NCBI GenBank assembly: GCA_905373475.1
Contig: CAJPTC010000001.1
Span: 124,001 to 188,000, forward strand
Direction of reading: 5' to 3'
Source of the DNA: Bacteroidia bacterium
GTDB taxonomy: Bacteria; Bacteroidota; Bacteroidia; Bacteroidales; CAJPTX01
DNA length: 64,000 nucleotides
In this document: positions 25,697 through 37,800 of the stretch, piece by piece
Numbering within the stretch: position 1 is the first letter of the stretch
How the letters are laid out: each line of letters begins with the position of its first letter
Position numbers and translations under genes: made by a program
Notes under the pieces: model-generated
Told to the model about the DNA's origin: nothing
The model's input: only the letters and a program-made list of their open reading frames with translations
The model's database searches: none

Positions 25697-26938
25697 CTAA
25701 TACTCCTTGCCCGCAAGGAATACACGGTCTACCAGCTTGGTGGTATAGGCGTAAGGCATAAACTCGTAGCTCGGGATGGGTTTCGTAATGTAAAAGTTCG
25801 CCACCTTTCCTACGGCAATGCTCCCGTACGTATCGCTTATGCCCATAGCGTAGGCAGAATTGATAGTTGTTGCGTTGAAAGCTTCTTCGGGTAGAAGGCG
25901 CAACTTGATGCAACCCAACGATACAACGAATTTCATGTCGCCTGACGGAGAGGAACCTGGATTGAAATCAGAAGCCATAGCAATAGGCAAGCCAGCTTCT
26001 ATCATTTTGCGTGCTGGAGGATTTTCCATACCTAAGAAGAAGGCAGCTCCAGGTAGGAGTGTAGGCATGGTTTCCGAACCGAGCAGTGCCGCAATCTCTT
26101 CGTCTCCCGTGAATTCGAGATGGTCTACCGACAGCGCATTGTATTTCACACCCGCTTGTATACCGCCCGAGCATGCTAGTTCGTTGGCGTGAATCTTGGG
26201 GCGCATACCGTATTTTATCCCTTGCATCAGGATGCGTTCCGTCTCTTCTACGGTAAAGAACCCTGCGTCGCAGAACACATCTACAAAATCGGCTAAACCT
26301 TCTGAAGCCACCAAAGGGATCATCTCATTGATGATAAGATCTACGTATTCGCCTTGTCGTCCTTTGTATACTAGAGGAACTGCGTGCGCTCCCAAAAAAT
26401 TGGCACGTACGATAATAGGACTCGTTTCGCGTATTCGGCGTATCACACGGAGCATCTTCAGTTCATCTTCGGTGCTCAGACCGTAGCCACTCTTGATTTC
26501 TACTGCACCTGTACCGCAACGAATAATTTCGTTGATGCGCTCCATGGCACTCTCGTAGAGTTCTTCTTCCGAAGCAGCGTGCAGGCGTGCTGCCGAATTG
26601 TTGATTCCTCCGCCTCGTTTGGCAATCTCCTCGTAAGAGAGACCGCGTATCTTGTCGATGTATTCTATTTCACGGCTTCCTGCGTAAACAAGGTGTGTGT
26701 GGCTATCGCAAAAGGAGGGGAAGAGCATACCTCTCTTAGCGTCTATACGGGTATCTATACCCGCTTGTGGGGCATCCTCTTTCTTGCCCCACTGCTTAAT
26801 TTTTCCATCTTCAACCAACAGGTAGGCATTCTCTACGCAATCCATTTTTTGCATGTCTGCGCCCGCTACCCACTTACGTGGTTCGCCACTCTCTATCTGT
26901 ATAAGCTTTGCTATATTTTCGACTAACAGTGTACTCAT
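25697..26938 (-). CDS. hutI: Imidazolonepropionase
   Basis: 413 residues of the amidohydrolase superfamily. The metal-binding HxH is in FPSFCDSHTHLVYAGSRE, further ligands in KIHANELACSGG and VDHLEFTGDEE, and the catalytic aspartate in MASDFNPGSSPSGDMKF. It opens 4-imidazolone-5-propionate to N-formimino-glutamate, the third step of histidine breakdown. The other hut genes are not in this window. First gene of the hutI-glsA-membrane-protein operon. Length and motifs are normal and confidence is high. Confidence 0.97.
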   Translation of the reverse strand: MSTLLVENIAKLIQIESGEPRKWVAGADMQKMDCVENAYLLVEDGKIKQWGKKEDAPQAGIDTRIDAKRGMLFPSFCDSHTHLVYAGSREIEYIDKIRGLSYEEIAKRGGGINNSAARLHAASEEELYESAMERINEIIRCGTGAVEIKSGYGLSTEDELKMLRVIRRIRETSPIIVRANFLGAHAVPLVYKGRQGEYVDLIINEMIPLVASEGLADFVDVFCDAGFFTVEETERILMQGIKYGMRPKIHANELACSGGIQAGVKYNALSVDHLEFTGDEEIAALLGSETMPTLLPGAAFFLGMENPPARKMIEAGLPIAMASDFNPGSSPSGDMKFVVSLGCIKLRLLPEEAFNATTINSAYAMGISDTYGSIAVGKVANFYITKPIPSYEFMPYAYTTKLVDRVFLAGKEY

Positions 26939-26959
26939 CCTGCTACTTTATTTGTTACT

Positions 26960-26967
26960 CAAAGGTA
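26960..26967 (-). promoter_or_regulatory. Putative -7 box of the hutI operon
   Basis: The minus strand reads TACCTTTG, matching TAnnTTTG exactly, 21 bp before the hutI start. No TTTG is found at the ideal distance upstream, so the -33 element is weak or absent. Confidence 0.5.
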
Positions 26968-27092
26968 GAGAAAAGCTAAGAGTTGCCCTAGTTAGGGAAA
27001 ATAAAATCAGCATATCTCTACTGCGCGAAATGAGTTTTCCCAAAAAAAAATACGCTTTACTCTCTCTGGGCGAAAACCCATGTCTCTCCCCA

Positions 27093-28703
27093 TTAGCGAT
27101 CTCCGCTGCGTTGTACCACCCACTCCTTTATATTGCGTTTCTCCTCGTCGAAGCTTGCGCCAACTAGGATAAGTTCTTTGCCAGTTGCCTCGTATTTTGT
27201 AGCATAGCCCTTGTCGCGGATCTGTTGTAGCGCCTCTTCGGCACTACCTGCACTCCAAAGTTTGAACTCGAATACGTAAATGAACTTAGGAGTTACCACG
27301 ACGCAATCCGACCTCCCTGTTGTGCTTTGTACCTCTGTTTGGGTAAATAGCCCCATCAGGGCAAAAACGAGGTAAACAGCTATTTGGTAGTCGCGCTCGC
27401 GGAGCTCTATATCGTCCCTAGGCGCAGTGTCGTATGGGATGCTAGCAAGCAGAGCGCGTAGCTTGACCATAAACACATCTATATCGCCGCAGCGGACAGC
27501 ATCTAGGAAGTCGTTCACCGAAAAACCAAGCCCTAGGTAACTAGGCGCGTAGCCCGCCAGCAGGTTTTCAAAGAAGCCATAGCGCACCTCATTGTTCGGA
27601 AAGCCGAGATGGTAAACCCAAGTCTCCGCATCGTAACCTTTGATAGTCAGATATCCTGTATGAAAGAGTATGGGTAGCGGGTCTAGCATATCGGCACGAT
27701 AGGAATCGAAGCGCGAAGCATTGAGGCGCACCTTGCCCTCCAGATCGGGGATATAGAACCGTGCTTTCTTGAGGTAATTTACCAAAAACGAAGAGGTGTC
27801 CGTCGCGAACCAATAAGCTCCTAAAGAGCGAGCTTTGAGTGCATTAAGCAGACTAAATGGATTGTATACATTTTCGCCACGTTTGGCAAAAAGATAGCCG
27901 TCGTATTGTGTTTTCAGAAGCTGGAGAGTCTTTTCAAGTGGTTGTCCCAACGTCTTGGCAAGAGTTCCTATGTAAGGGGAAAAGTTCTCTGCTAGCTCTT
28001 TTTCAGTAATCCCACAAATCGCGGCATAGTCTTCTCTCAAGCTGATATCCTCCAGATTGTTTAGACCGCTAAAGACGCTCACCTTGCTAAACTTCGTGAT
28101 GCCTGTAAGGAAAGCAAAACGAATATGAGCATCTAGCGACTTTATTACAGAGTAGAAACCCCGCAACATGCCACGATAGATGGCATTGAGTTCCTCATCT
28201 TCAAGGCTTTCGTAAAGAGGTTTGTCATACTCATCTATGAGTACTACTACCTCTTTCCCGTGGATTTCGTGGATCTGCTCTATAATGTAGGCGAATTGTT
28301 CTTCGGGCGAATCGGTTATTTTGGGAACGCCGTAGCTCTTTTCCCAGCTACGCAGATTTAGCGATAAGCGTTCGATGAGGTCTTCTTTTGTTTTGTACTC
28401 TTTTCTCGCAGAATCGAGGTATAGTACGGGGTATTGCTGCCATGCTTCTCTATTTTCCTGTTTGGCAAGTTCCTCTTCAGCCTCTTCCAGATACAGCCCT
28501 TTGAAGAGTTCTCTTTGCCCTTGAAAGTAGGCAGCAAGCGTGGAGAGAAAGAGGCTTTTACCAAAGCGTCGCGGACGGCTCAAGAAGTACACTTTCCCAT
28601 TGAGGAGCTCTGCTATGTACTTTGTTTTATCGACGTAGAGGTAGTTATTCTCTCTCAGATTTTGAAAGCTCTGTACGCCGATGGGTAAGTTCTTCTCTGC
28701 CAT
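27093..28703 (-). CDS. AAA-ATPase with C-terminal PD-(D/E)XK domain (DUF1703 family)
   Basis: 536 residues. The N-terminal AAA part has FLSRPRRFGKSLFLSTL as Walker A and VVVLIDEYDKPLYESLED as Walker B, then a sensor region FAFLTGITKFSKVSVFSGLNNL. The C-terminal part has GRSDCVVVTPKFIYVFEFKL, the D...ExK pattern of PD-(D/E)XK nucleases, and the end VGASFDEEKRNIKEWVVQ. Such proteins occur in many copies in Bacteroidota and some other anaerobes; their function is not known, and some are discussed as mobile or defence-related. A second copy is at 1-497. The start MAEKNLPIGVQSF is preceded by GGCAGGGCA, matching the first copy. Confidence 0.88.
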   Translation of the reverse strand: MAEKNLPIGVQSFQNLRENNYLYVDKTKYIAELLNGKVYFLSRPRRFGKSLFLSTLAAYFQGQRELFKGLYLEEAEEELAKQENREAWQQYPVLYLDSARKEYKTKEDLIERLSLNLRSWEKSYGVPKITDSPEEQFAYIIEQIHEIHGKEVVVLIDEYDKPLYESLEDEELNAIYRGMLRGFYSVIKSLDAHIRFAFLTGITKFSKVSVFSGLNNLEDISLREDYAAICGITEKELAENFSPYIGTLAKTLGQPLEKTLQLLKTQYDGYLFAKRGENVYNPFSLLNALKARSLGAYWFATDTSSFLVNYLKKARFYIPDLEGKVRLNASRFDSYRADMLDPLPILFHTGYLTIKGYDAETWVYHLGFPNNEVRYGFFENLLAGYAPSYLGLGFSVNDFLDAVRCGDIDVFMVKLRALLASIPYDTAPRDDIELRERDYQIAVYLVFALMGLFTQTEVQSTTGRSDCVVVTPKFIYVFEFKLWSAGSAEEALQQIRDKGYATKYEATGKELILVGASFDEEKRNIKEWVVQRSGDR

Positions 28704-28724
28704 TGCCCTGCCGATTGTGTAGCA

Positions 28725-28732
28725 CTAAGGTA
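28725..28732 (-). promoter_or_regulatory. Putative -7 box shared by the AAA-ATPase paralogues
   Basis: The minus strand reads TACCTTAG, the same octamer found 23 bp before the paralogue at 497; here it is 22 bp before the start. It differs from TAnnTTTG by one base. Confidence 0.45.
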
Positions 28733-28794
28733 CGAAGATTAAAGCCAAAAGAGGAAAATTATGTGTTTACCGTAGGCGGTGCGCTGTTTGCCTG

Positions 28795-28864
28795 AATTAT
28801 TGTTCTCTAAAATCTTTTCTCTTTCATAAAAAGAAACGACCTTAGATACAGAGAACAAATAATT
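28795..28864. repeat. Inverted repeat in the leader of the large protease gene
   Basis: AATTATTGTTCTCT (28795-28808) is repeated inverted as AGAGAACAAATAATT (28850-28864) with one extra A. The 41-bp interior is AT-rich. The right arm ends 11 bp before the ATG at 28876, so folding of the transcript could hide the start region, or the arms may bind a dimeric regulator. No such repeat precedes the paralogue at 59043. Confidence 0.6.
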
Positions 28865-28875
28865 TAGAGAAGCAA

Positions 28876-31800
28876 ATGAGACAAATTTGTTTACTGGTTC
28901 TACTGTTGTGTGCGGGAGTACAACTCTTTGCGCAAGAACCGATTCGTTTCGGCGACCGAGAGGTTTACCTCGAAGCGAATGTGCGAAGTTCGGTGCGTGG
29001 GCGCAAAACCTCGAGTCTTGAGCTCGGTGTGCCTGTGGGCGACAAACTCAATGTTTTGGTGCAGTTCGAGGCTACTCCTCTTGCCCTCGCTGTACTACAG
29101 GGGCGTGGCATCGAATTGGGCGATTACCTTGGTAGTAATGCTTACTATGCGCGCATAGCCCCTGGTAGCCGCCCAAGCGATTTTGTGGGCATGGGTTTGC
29201 GTTCCATCGTACCGATTCGTGCAGAATGGAAAGTTGTGAATAGCCTTTTGCAACACGACATCCCCGAATGGGCACAAGCGGGCGATAAATTGCGCATGAC
29301 GCTGTCGTGGTTTCCCACGCTGACAGGAGAAAAGGTAAAGAGCCTGTTAGCTGCGAAAGGAATTCGTTATACAGCTTTTTCCGATGCATTGCATAGTGCA
29401 GAGGTAGAAGCTACGTATGAACAGTTATTGGCGCTTGCTGCTGAGGAATTTATAGCATTTCTTCGTTGGATAGATCCGCCTAAGGAGTTACAGAACCGCG
29501 AGGGTGCGCGCCTTAGTGGGGCTGCAACATTGCGTATACCCGCCATGCTGAGCGGTCGTAACCTAACAGGACGCGGGGTTCGCATTGGAATTTGGGATGG
29601 AAATGTGTTAGAGCATGTAGACTACGGTAATCGGACGCACTGCGAGGAGGCAGAGTATCTGGTGGCAGCTACGCAGGCACATGGTATGCATACCACGGGA
29701 ACTATAATTGGAGCAGGACTTCTCGACGAACGCGCACGTGGCATGGCGCCTGAAGCTGAGATCTGGACGTGGAACTTCAACAGACACTCCAATGGTAAGT
29801 CGGTCGCCCTTGAGATGTTGGAAACCTACGAGGCACACCAAATATCGCTTACTTCCAACTCGTATGGTTATCAGGTAAGCCGTTTGTGTGGGCAAGAGGC
29901 ACGATTCAATTACACCTATTTCGGATATCAGGGTATAGATTTTTTGGCTTCCTACATTCCCACATTAACGCATGTGTTTTCCGCAGGGAACGATCAAGGG
30001 GCATGTGGAAGACCCTTTAGCCATGCTTCCAACTATGCTAAGAATATCATAAGTGTAGCTGCGGTCAATCAATATGGCGCTATGACCGATTTCTCTAGCT
30101 TTGGTCCGTTGCTAGATGGACGTATGTTCCCAATTATTAGTGCGCGCGGTGAACAAGTATACTCCACGGTTAATAATCAGAGCTATAGGACAGAAGATGG
30201 TACTTCTATGTCTTGTCCGATGGTAACAGGGCATTTGGCGCTTCTTACGCAACGTTGGATGCAGCTGCATGGTGGCGCAGTACCCTATAACTACTACTTG
30301 AAGGCTTTGGTTGCCAATACGGCGCGTGACGCAGGAGTAGAAGGGCCAGACTACAAGTTTGGCTTTGGTATTCTGGATGCAGAGGCTGCTGTAACGGCTA
30401 TGGAGAAGAGCTGGCACGCACTGGGCGAATTGCCACAGGGTGGCGATGCAAAGACTTACACGTTGGATGTTCCCGCAGGTACGAAGGAACTACGCGTGAT
30501 GCTCTGCTGGAATGACCCGATGGTCAATAAGGAGTATGCTACGGGGGAATGTCCGCTCGTGAATGACCTCGATCTAGTTGTGGCGCAAGGCGCTACAAAG
30601 TATTTCCCCTTCACACTCGATCCCAAGCAACCTACTGCGCCTGCTGTTGCCGATAAGAAGAACGGGGTAGACAACATCGAGCAAGTAGTGATAAAGAATC
30701 CTATGGCAGGAACTTACACGGTGATGGTAGGTGGTACCGTTCATCAAGGTAAAAAACAACCTTATGCTGTTGTTTGGTATTTCGATGAACAGACACCGAC
30801 ACTCGCCAGTCCCGCAGTAGGTGATGTTTATGCGCCCGACGAATCGGTTTATTTGCGTGCGGAGCATTTAACGGGCAATGTACATGTAGAACTTTCTACC
30901 GATGCAGGTGCTACTTTCCGCGATTTGGGCAGTTATCCTGCCTGTTCGAGTTTCAAGCTTCCGTCAGATGTAGCGCCTACTGACAAAGCTTTGGTGCGTT
31001 TAACGGATGCAAACGGCGTGATGCTCCGTATGCAGGGCTATTTTACTATTATGCCTCAGGTGCAAAACCTAGTACTCGAAGATGCTGCATGTTCTTCCGA
31101 GGGGTGGAAATTAAGTTGGGATGCCGCAACGGGTGCTGAGAAATACGAAATACTCCGCGGTAATGTGGCAACAGGGCAATACGAAAAATTGGCAGAAGTG
31201 ATTGCTCCCACTACTGAGTATTCGCTCAGCGCAGATCAGATTACAACAGGTCGCAATGTGTATGCCGTACGTGCCATAAGCGCCACAGGGCTTGCAGGGC
31301 GTCGCAGTACGGGCGTACTTTCTATGAAACCGCATGCACTCGCCCTTAAGAGTGCGGATCTTCCCTATCTCGAATCGTTCGAAGGGTGGCCGCTGCACAA
31401 TGCCAGTGTGAGCCGCGGGCGCAACTTAAAATTTGAGGCGCAAGAAGCACCTGCTGTGATGGGACTTCCGAAAGGGGCTCAGATGATGATTTGGGTAGCC
31501 TCTACCAGCGCACATGCTTGGCAAGATCCCTTCAAGAACTTTGCAAGAAATATTGGCGCACTGAACGTATGCAACCTAGACCTCACGGGCATTGCGAAAG
31601 GTACAGAGCTAGAATTGGTGGCATACATCTACATGAAAAAGCCAACTATGCGTGGAGGCTCTTTACTGCGTCTGTTGGTGAATGACGAGGAACAAACTGA
31701 TACGCAGGGACGCGGACAAATAGTAGGAGACGGAGAAGAGCACCGAGTGGCGTGGGATCTGACACGCTTTGCAGGTGGGAATATCTCACTTCGTTTTGAA

Positions 31801-34800
31801 ACGGCGTTGCGCACCAAAAATGATGCGACGATTCTTTCCTACTATCAGATAATTGAAAAGACAAAGCACCCCGATATTGGACTGGCTTGGGTGAATGATC
31901 CCGAGATAGAGGCGAAGGTGAATATGCAGGAGGAAAATATTCGCTTCAAGGTACGCAACAACTCGTCGCAGGAATTGCACAATGTGCCCGTTACAGTCCT
32001 CGTAGATGGTACACTTGCCTACTCCGAGACGCTCGAAATGCTCAAGCCGTTTGAAGATAGGGTGCTCACTTGTACGCACAATTTTGCAAGCCCCGATGCG
32101 CACCGATACAAGGTTGAAATTCGTGTAGATGTAGAAGGCGATTTGCATGCCGATAACAATGCTGCCTCCTTCGAGGTTTACAACATAGGCGATGTAGTGG
32201 CTATGCCCGAACTCACGTATACTGAAGTTAATAATTCTGTAGCGTCAGTAGTTCCCTACAAGTCCGTGTCGGTTAGTGGTGTCTGTACTTTCGTAGATGG
32301 TCGTGGTGCGCTTGCCCCTTACAACCGAGATGAGGAGGCAGTACTACAGATTCTCCCCTCAAGGTCGAATGCTACAGTACAGGTCACCTTCTCGGAATAC
32401 GACTTTGCTGCGGGCGATACTCTAGCCATTTTTACGGGCAATGTGCCTTCCGATTTGCATGTTTCCTTCAAGGAAGCCAATGCCTATTTAACGGGCAAAA
32501 CGAATACGCCGCATACGTTCATTTCTGAGGCAGATAACGGAGGACTTACTTTCTTTTTCATGGGCTCGAACCGTGAACCCGCCGCTGGTTGGATAGCAGA
32601 AGTGCGCGAAGTGCCTCTTGTAAACCAGTGGAAGCTTTCGGCGTTAACTCTGACCGACGTGAAGGATGAGAATCATAAACAAATCCATGCTCAAATTGAG
32701 AATTTGCTCCCGACGTTCTTCTACAACGTAGGCTTGATGGTTACCCTCAACGGGAGTACGGAACGCGTGGAGATCCCCACATTAGTGAGTGGAGCGAACG
32801 ATTTTGTACTCCCTCAGACGTTGGATGTTACCGCGCCGAGCCGCATAACCCTTGCTTGCTCCTTGGCAAAGGATGGTGATATGAGCGACAATCGGCAAGA
32901 ACTGACCCTAGTTAATGACCCAATATGGCACGACGGCACGATAAAGAAGGAACGAGAACTATACATCCGTACCATTGCAGCAAAAGGGAGTAACGACTTG
33001 ACGGTAGAGGCATCGAAACAGCTGATATATAAAATACAGCACATTGTGCCGCTATATGCTACTAGCATGAATGGTATAGAAGTTACGCTCTCGACCAACC
33101 CCACACAGCAGAAACTGCCATCGCAGCTCAGACTGTGGATAGATGCCAATGGAAACAATAAACTAGAGGATTCTGAAGCTACGATAGCAGAGCTGATAAA
33201 AGGGCAGAAAAAGTACTGGCTAGATGTAGATCTGTCGCACATTGCAGACTTGAAAACGGGCAAATGCCGCGCTCGTCTAATGCTCTCTACGGCAGAGGAC
33301 TATGCTCTTTTCAAGGAGAATAAAGAAATAGAATGGGGCTGTGTTGTAGATTTTACGGCAGACGTAAAACAGGGCGTAAGTCCGTACGCCTATGAGTTGG
33401 CGGTTCTCTCCGTTGAGGACTTGAAAACGGGACGGAATCTAAGCAATGCTACTCCTGTGCGCGTAAAACTAAGAAATAATGGTCTGGCAGCACAGGAGAG
33501 AGTCCATATTGCCTATCAACTGGATGAGAACCAACCTGTAACAGAGGAACTCGCTTGCTCTTTAGCTGCACGAGGTGGCGAAGCCGTAGTAGAGTTTGAG
33601 CAAAAAGCTGATTTAAGTAGGACGGGTAAGCATACGCTGAAGATAATGCTGACCGACAAGGACGAGAATGAGGAAGACAATGCGAAACTTGTAGAAGTTT
33701 ACTGTATTCCGCCCAAGGGTACCGACTTATACAGCCTTCAATTTGTAGGCAATCGGAAAGAAGCACTCTATCTCCCCGACGTAGGGAAAGCCATCGTTGG
33801 TCAGGTTGACAAAATGACCTTTGAAGGTTGGTGGAAGCTTAACGAAACGCAGGCTTGCGAATTTATCAATGGCTCAGGGCTCTGGTTAGCCTCTCTGTCA
33901 GGGCAGCCCGAGTATCCCGATAATACATTGATCTTCATGGCGGGCGAAAACGGCGCTTTTGTCAGCGAAAAGCCAGTACTCACACCTGGTAAGTGGCAGC
34001 ATATAGCAGTCTCTGTGGTGCAAAAGGGCTTCTTCAAAGTTCAAGCTACTCCCACGGTATATATAGACGGGGAAGAGATCGAAATGAAGAAACTCGGAGG
34101 TGCTGAGGTGCGCTTCTCTCACTTGTGGTTAAATGGCGGTTTGTCGGGCAATCATGCTATGTTCCGTCTCTGGAAAAAAGCATGCACGCAGCAAGAGATC
34201 AAGGATAACATGATGAAAAGCGTGCGCCTCGCAGACGGCAAGCTTCCAGACGAGTGTGTGGGCGAATACCTCTTTACGGAGGGCAATGGACGCGTCACAG
34301 CCTACGGCGACGAACGCTTTGCGCTTATTTTGAGCGAACGGAACGATGTTTGGCAACCTTTGCAGGGTGTGGTAAGTGGAGTAACCATTGAAAAGCAGAA
34401 ACGTGCGGCACAGTTCACATCCGCCGACAACATCACGGTTACGATGCCTAACGATTTCACTGCCTTTGACAAGGTGAAAGCGCAGTTTAGCCTCCACTGG
34501 CTCGGCGCAAAGGTTATGCAAAATGCACAAGAAGTGACGGATGCCACAGAGCTCGATTTTAGTAACTCGGAGCATAAATTGCATTTTAGTGCTCAAAAGA
34601 CGGATCTGTTTGGTACAACGCTCTCGCAAGAATTTGATATTACGCTAGTTAAAGAACTTTCGGATGCTTGCGATTTATTAAAGCTCTCACTCCTAAAAAC
34701 TAACAATTTGGGGTTGAAAAAAGATGTTGTAGTTGAGAACCCTGATAGGGTGATTGTACTTGAGGCTGAGAACGAATCGACAACAACGCCGTTGGATGTC

Positions 34801-37800
34801 CACCATGTAACGCTTGTGGTGAACAGTATTTCAGAGCATGCAAAACTCTATAATGGTGCTGCGGTCATTTTACCAGGGCAAGCATTTGAAGTAGACTTAA
34901 GCACTCCAGTCCCCCTTCGTGTAGAAGCTCAAAACGGCAGAGATGCGAAAAATTATATGGTACGCCTCTCTATGCCTCAAAGCATCGTGTGGGAGGAAAC
35001 ACAACTCGAGTATACCTATACGGGCACTCCGATAGCACTTACCGCTACAGCTACCTCGCAATTGCCTGTTGGGTACTACAGCCTTGATCCGAATATTGTT
35101 ACAGTAGATGCGTACGGGAACTTGGTAACCGTAGGCGTAGGGAAAACAACTTTGGTGGCTACACAGGAGGGTAGCCACCTCTACAAGCCTGCCGAGTCAA
35201 AGCAACGCGAAGTGATTGTAACTCCAGCTAACCTTATCATCAAGGTAGCCAATATTACCATGGCGCAAGGCGATACTTTGCCTGAATTTGACTTTACGTA
35301 TGAGGTTTTGCAGTTCCCAGAGACAGAACATCTGGTCGAACACCCGTACGAAATACGGAAAGCCGACGGCTCAGTTTGGAGCACTGAGATGCTGCCACTT
35401 GCCGTTGGGTCGTATACCATAGCACCGAAAGGTTATTCTGCGCCCTACGAAGCGGGAAATTACCGTATAACGTGCGAGAGTGGCACTCTTACCGTGACCG
35501 CACCACAAAAGGCGCAAGAAGTAACGTTCTTGGCGAAAGACGAAAGTAATGCGGCTTTGCGTGACGTATTGCTACGATGGACTGGTATGCAACCCACCTT
35601 GACGCCCTCTGATGGAACGGTTAAAGTCTATTTGCGTCCAGGGCAGTATCATGTTCTAGCCACAAAGGCAGGCTATAAACGTGCAGAACAAAGCTTTGTA
35701 GTAGACAGTACTGCGATGCGTGTTGAGCTACAACTTCTGAAAGAGGTACATACTTTGACCTATACCGCGGGTGAACATGGGATGTTGCAAGGCAATTTGC
35801 AACAAAAGGTGGCTGACGGGCAGGATGGTACTATGGTTATTGCGGTAGCCAATGGGTTACAGTATCGGTTTAAGCAGTGGTCTGATGGTAGTAAGATGGC
35901 GGCGCGCATTGATAGAAACGTGCGCGACAATGTGGCTGTAAGTGCAGAATTTGAAACGTACCACTATACCCTAACCTACGAAATGGGCGAAGGCGGTGAA
36001 TGGGTAGCAGGCGAGTCCTCACAGTCTGTAGTACCAGGCGAGGACGGAACGCCTGTAACGGTAAAAGAAAAGGCTGGCTATATGTTTACGGGATGGTCTG
36101 ACGGAATACCTGATCGCGAACGAACCGATCGCAATGTTTTGAAAGATGTGAAGGTAAAAGCGCTGTTCGTAAAAGCTCGTATGCTTACGTGGTCGGAAAA
36201 CTTTGAACTAGGTACAACCGCGCTTCAGAATTGGACTTTCGGAGTCCATGAAAAAGGGCAAGGCTGGCAACTGCGCCCCATGAACGAACTCAAAGAGCTT
36301 GCATCGCCTTCGGGGAATGTATTGGTTATTGCGCCGCTGTATGAAACGGGGTATAACTACTACGAACACTGTTGGGTAGCCACTCCGTGGCTCTCGTTAG
36401 AAGACCGCGATGCATCGGCAGAAGTTGTTTTGAGCTACGTGCGTTACTACAAGAAATCGACCAACACGTGGGCAATGGTGGAATATTCTTTTGAAGACGG
36501 AGTATGGCATGTAGGGAAAACGATCTCGGCGGGTACGAGTGCTACACCTGAAACCTTTAAGCTCGATGCTGCTACTTTGGCAACGCATAAGTACATCCGC
36601 TACCGTTGGTATTTCTCCAATCAGGAATCGCTTTCCGCCTACTTAGCTCTGGATGATATCGTTGTGAAATTTGACCCTGAACCGACTGCTACTAATCCCA
36701 CATTGCGCTATTTTGCAGGTGAACATGGGGGAGTGAAAAAAGCAGGCGCTATGACAGGAGTTCCCTATTTGGAATTTGTGGGCACGGGTACTGATGCCGA
36801 CGAAGTGACGGCAGTTGCTAATGAAGGCTATCAATTTGAAAAATGGTCTGATGGCAATCTTCAAGCTACTCGCAAAGATGCTACGGCAGTAACCGTGGAA
36901 GCTCTTTTTATTGAGCAAGCGAAACAGACCTACGTTGTGCAATATTTGGCTGGTGCTAACGGTACGTTGCTGGGGTTGCCGTATCAAGAGGTGGAAGTAG
37001 GTAAGAGTTCTGCAGCAGTTACAGCGGTAGCCAGCGAGGGTTACGAATTCAAGGCATGGGATGACGGCAAGAGCGAGGCAACACGTAGTGATATAGTAAC
37101 CGAAAGCAAAACCTTTACAGCGCTCTTTACCCAATATTTTACGCTAAGCTACACGGCAGGCGAGCATGGAAGAATAGAGGGTGTGCAGTCGCAAAAAGTA
37201 GAGAAGGGTGCCAATGGTACTGTGGTAACAGCCATTGCGGATGCGGGCTATCGTTTCGTGCAATGGAGCGATGGAATGACCGAAGCGACGCGTACCGACA
37301 CGAATGTAACAGAGGATAAGACGTATACGGCAAGCTTTGAAAAAATACAAGCGCCGAAGCCAGAGCCTAAAACCTACGCGGTAACTCTTACTGTGGAAGG
37401 CGAAGGAGAGCTCAGCATAGCTGGATATACGAAAGAACAACTCGCCAAGGTTGCCGAAAATACGGAGCTCACGGTAGTAGCTACCCCGAAGGATGCAGAA
37501 TGGGAGTTGGCGACCTTAACAGCGGGAGGCGAGAATATACTTGCCACGAGCAAGTTTACCGTAAAAGCTTCAGTTGAGGTAAAAGCAGTGTTTGCAAAGA
37601 AGTCTGCACCACAACCTCAGACCTTTGCTGTAACGTTCACGAAAGAGGGTGAAGGTACGCTGATCATTACGGGCATTGAGGCAGATAAACTGAATGCTGT
37701 TCCTGCAGGTACAGAGCTAACGGCAGTGGCAACACCTAAGACAGGTTGGAAGTTGAAGAGCTTGACGGCAGGTACGCAGGACATCACCGCAGACGGTAAG

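Noticed and set aside
28795..28864. Invertible promoter
   Set aside because: Arms are only 41 bp apart, the interior has no clear promoter, and no site-specific recombinase gene is near.
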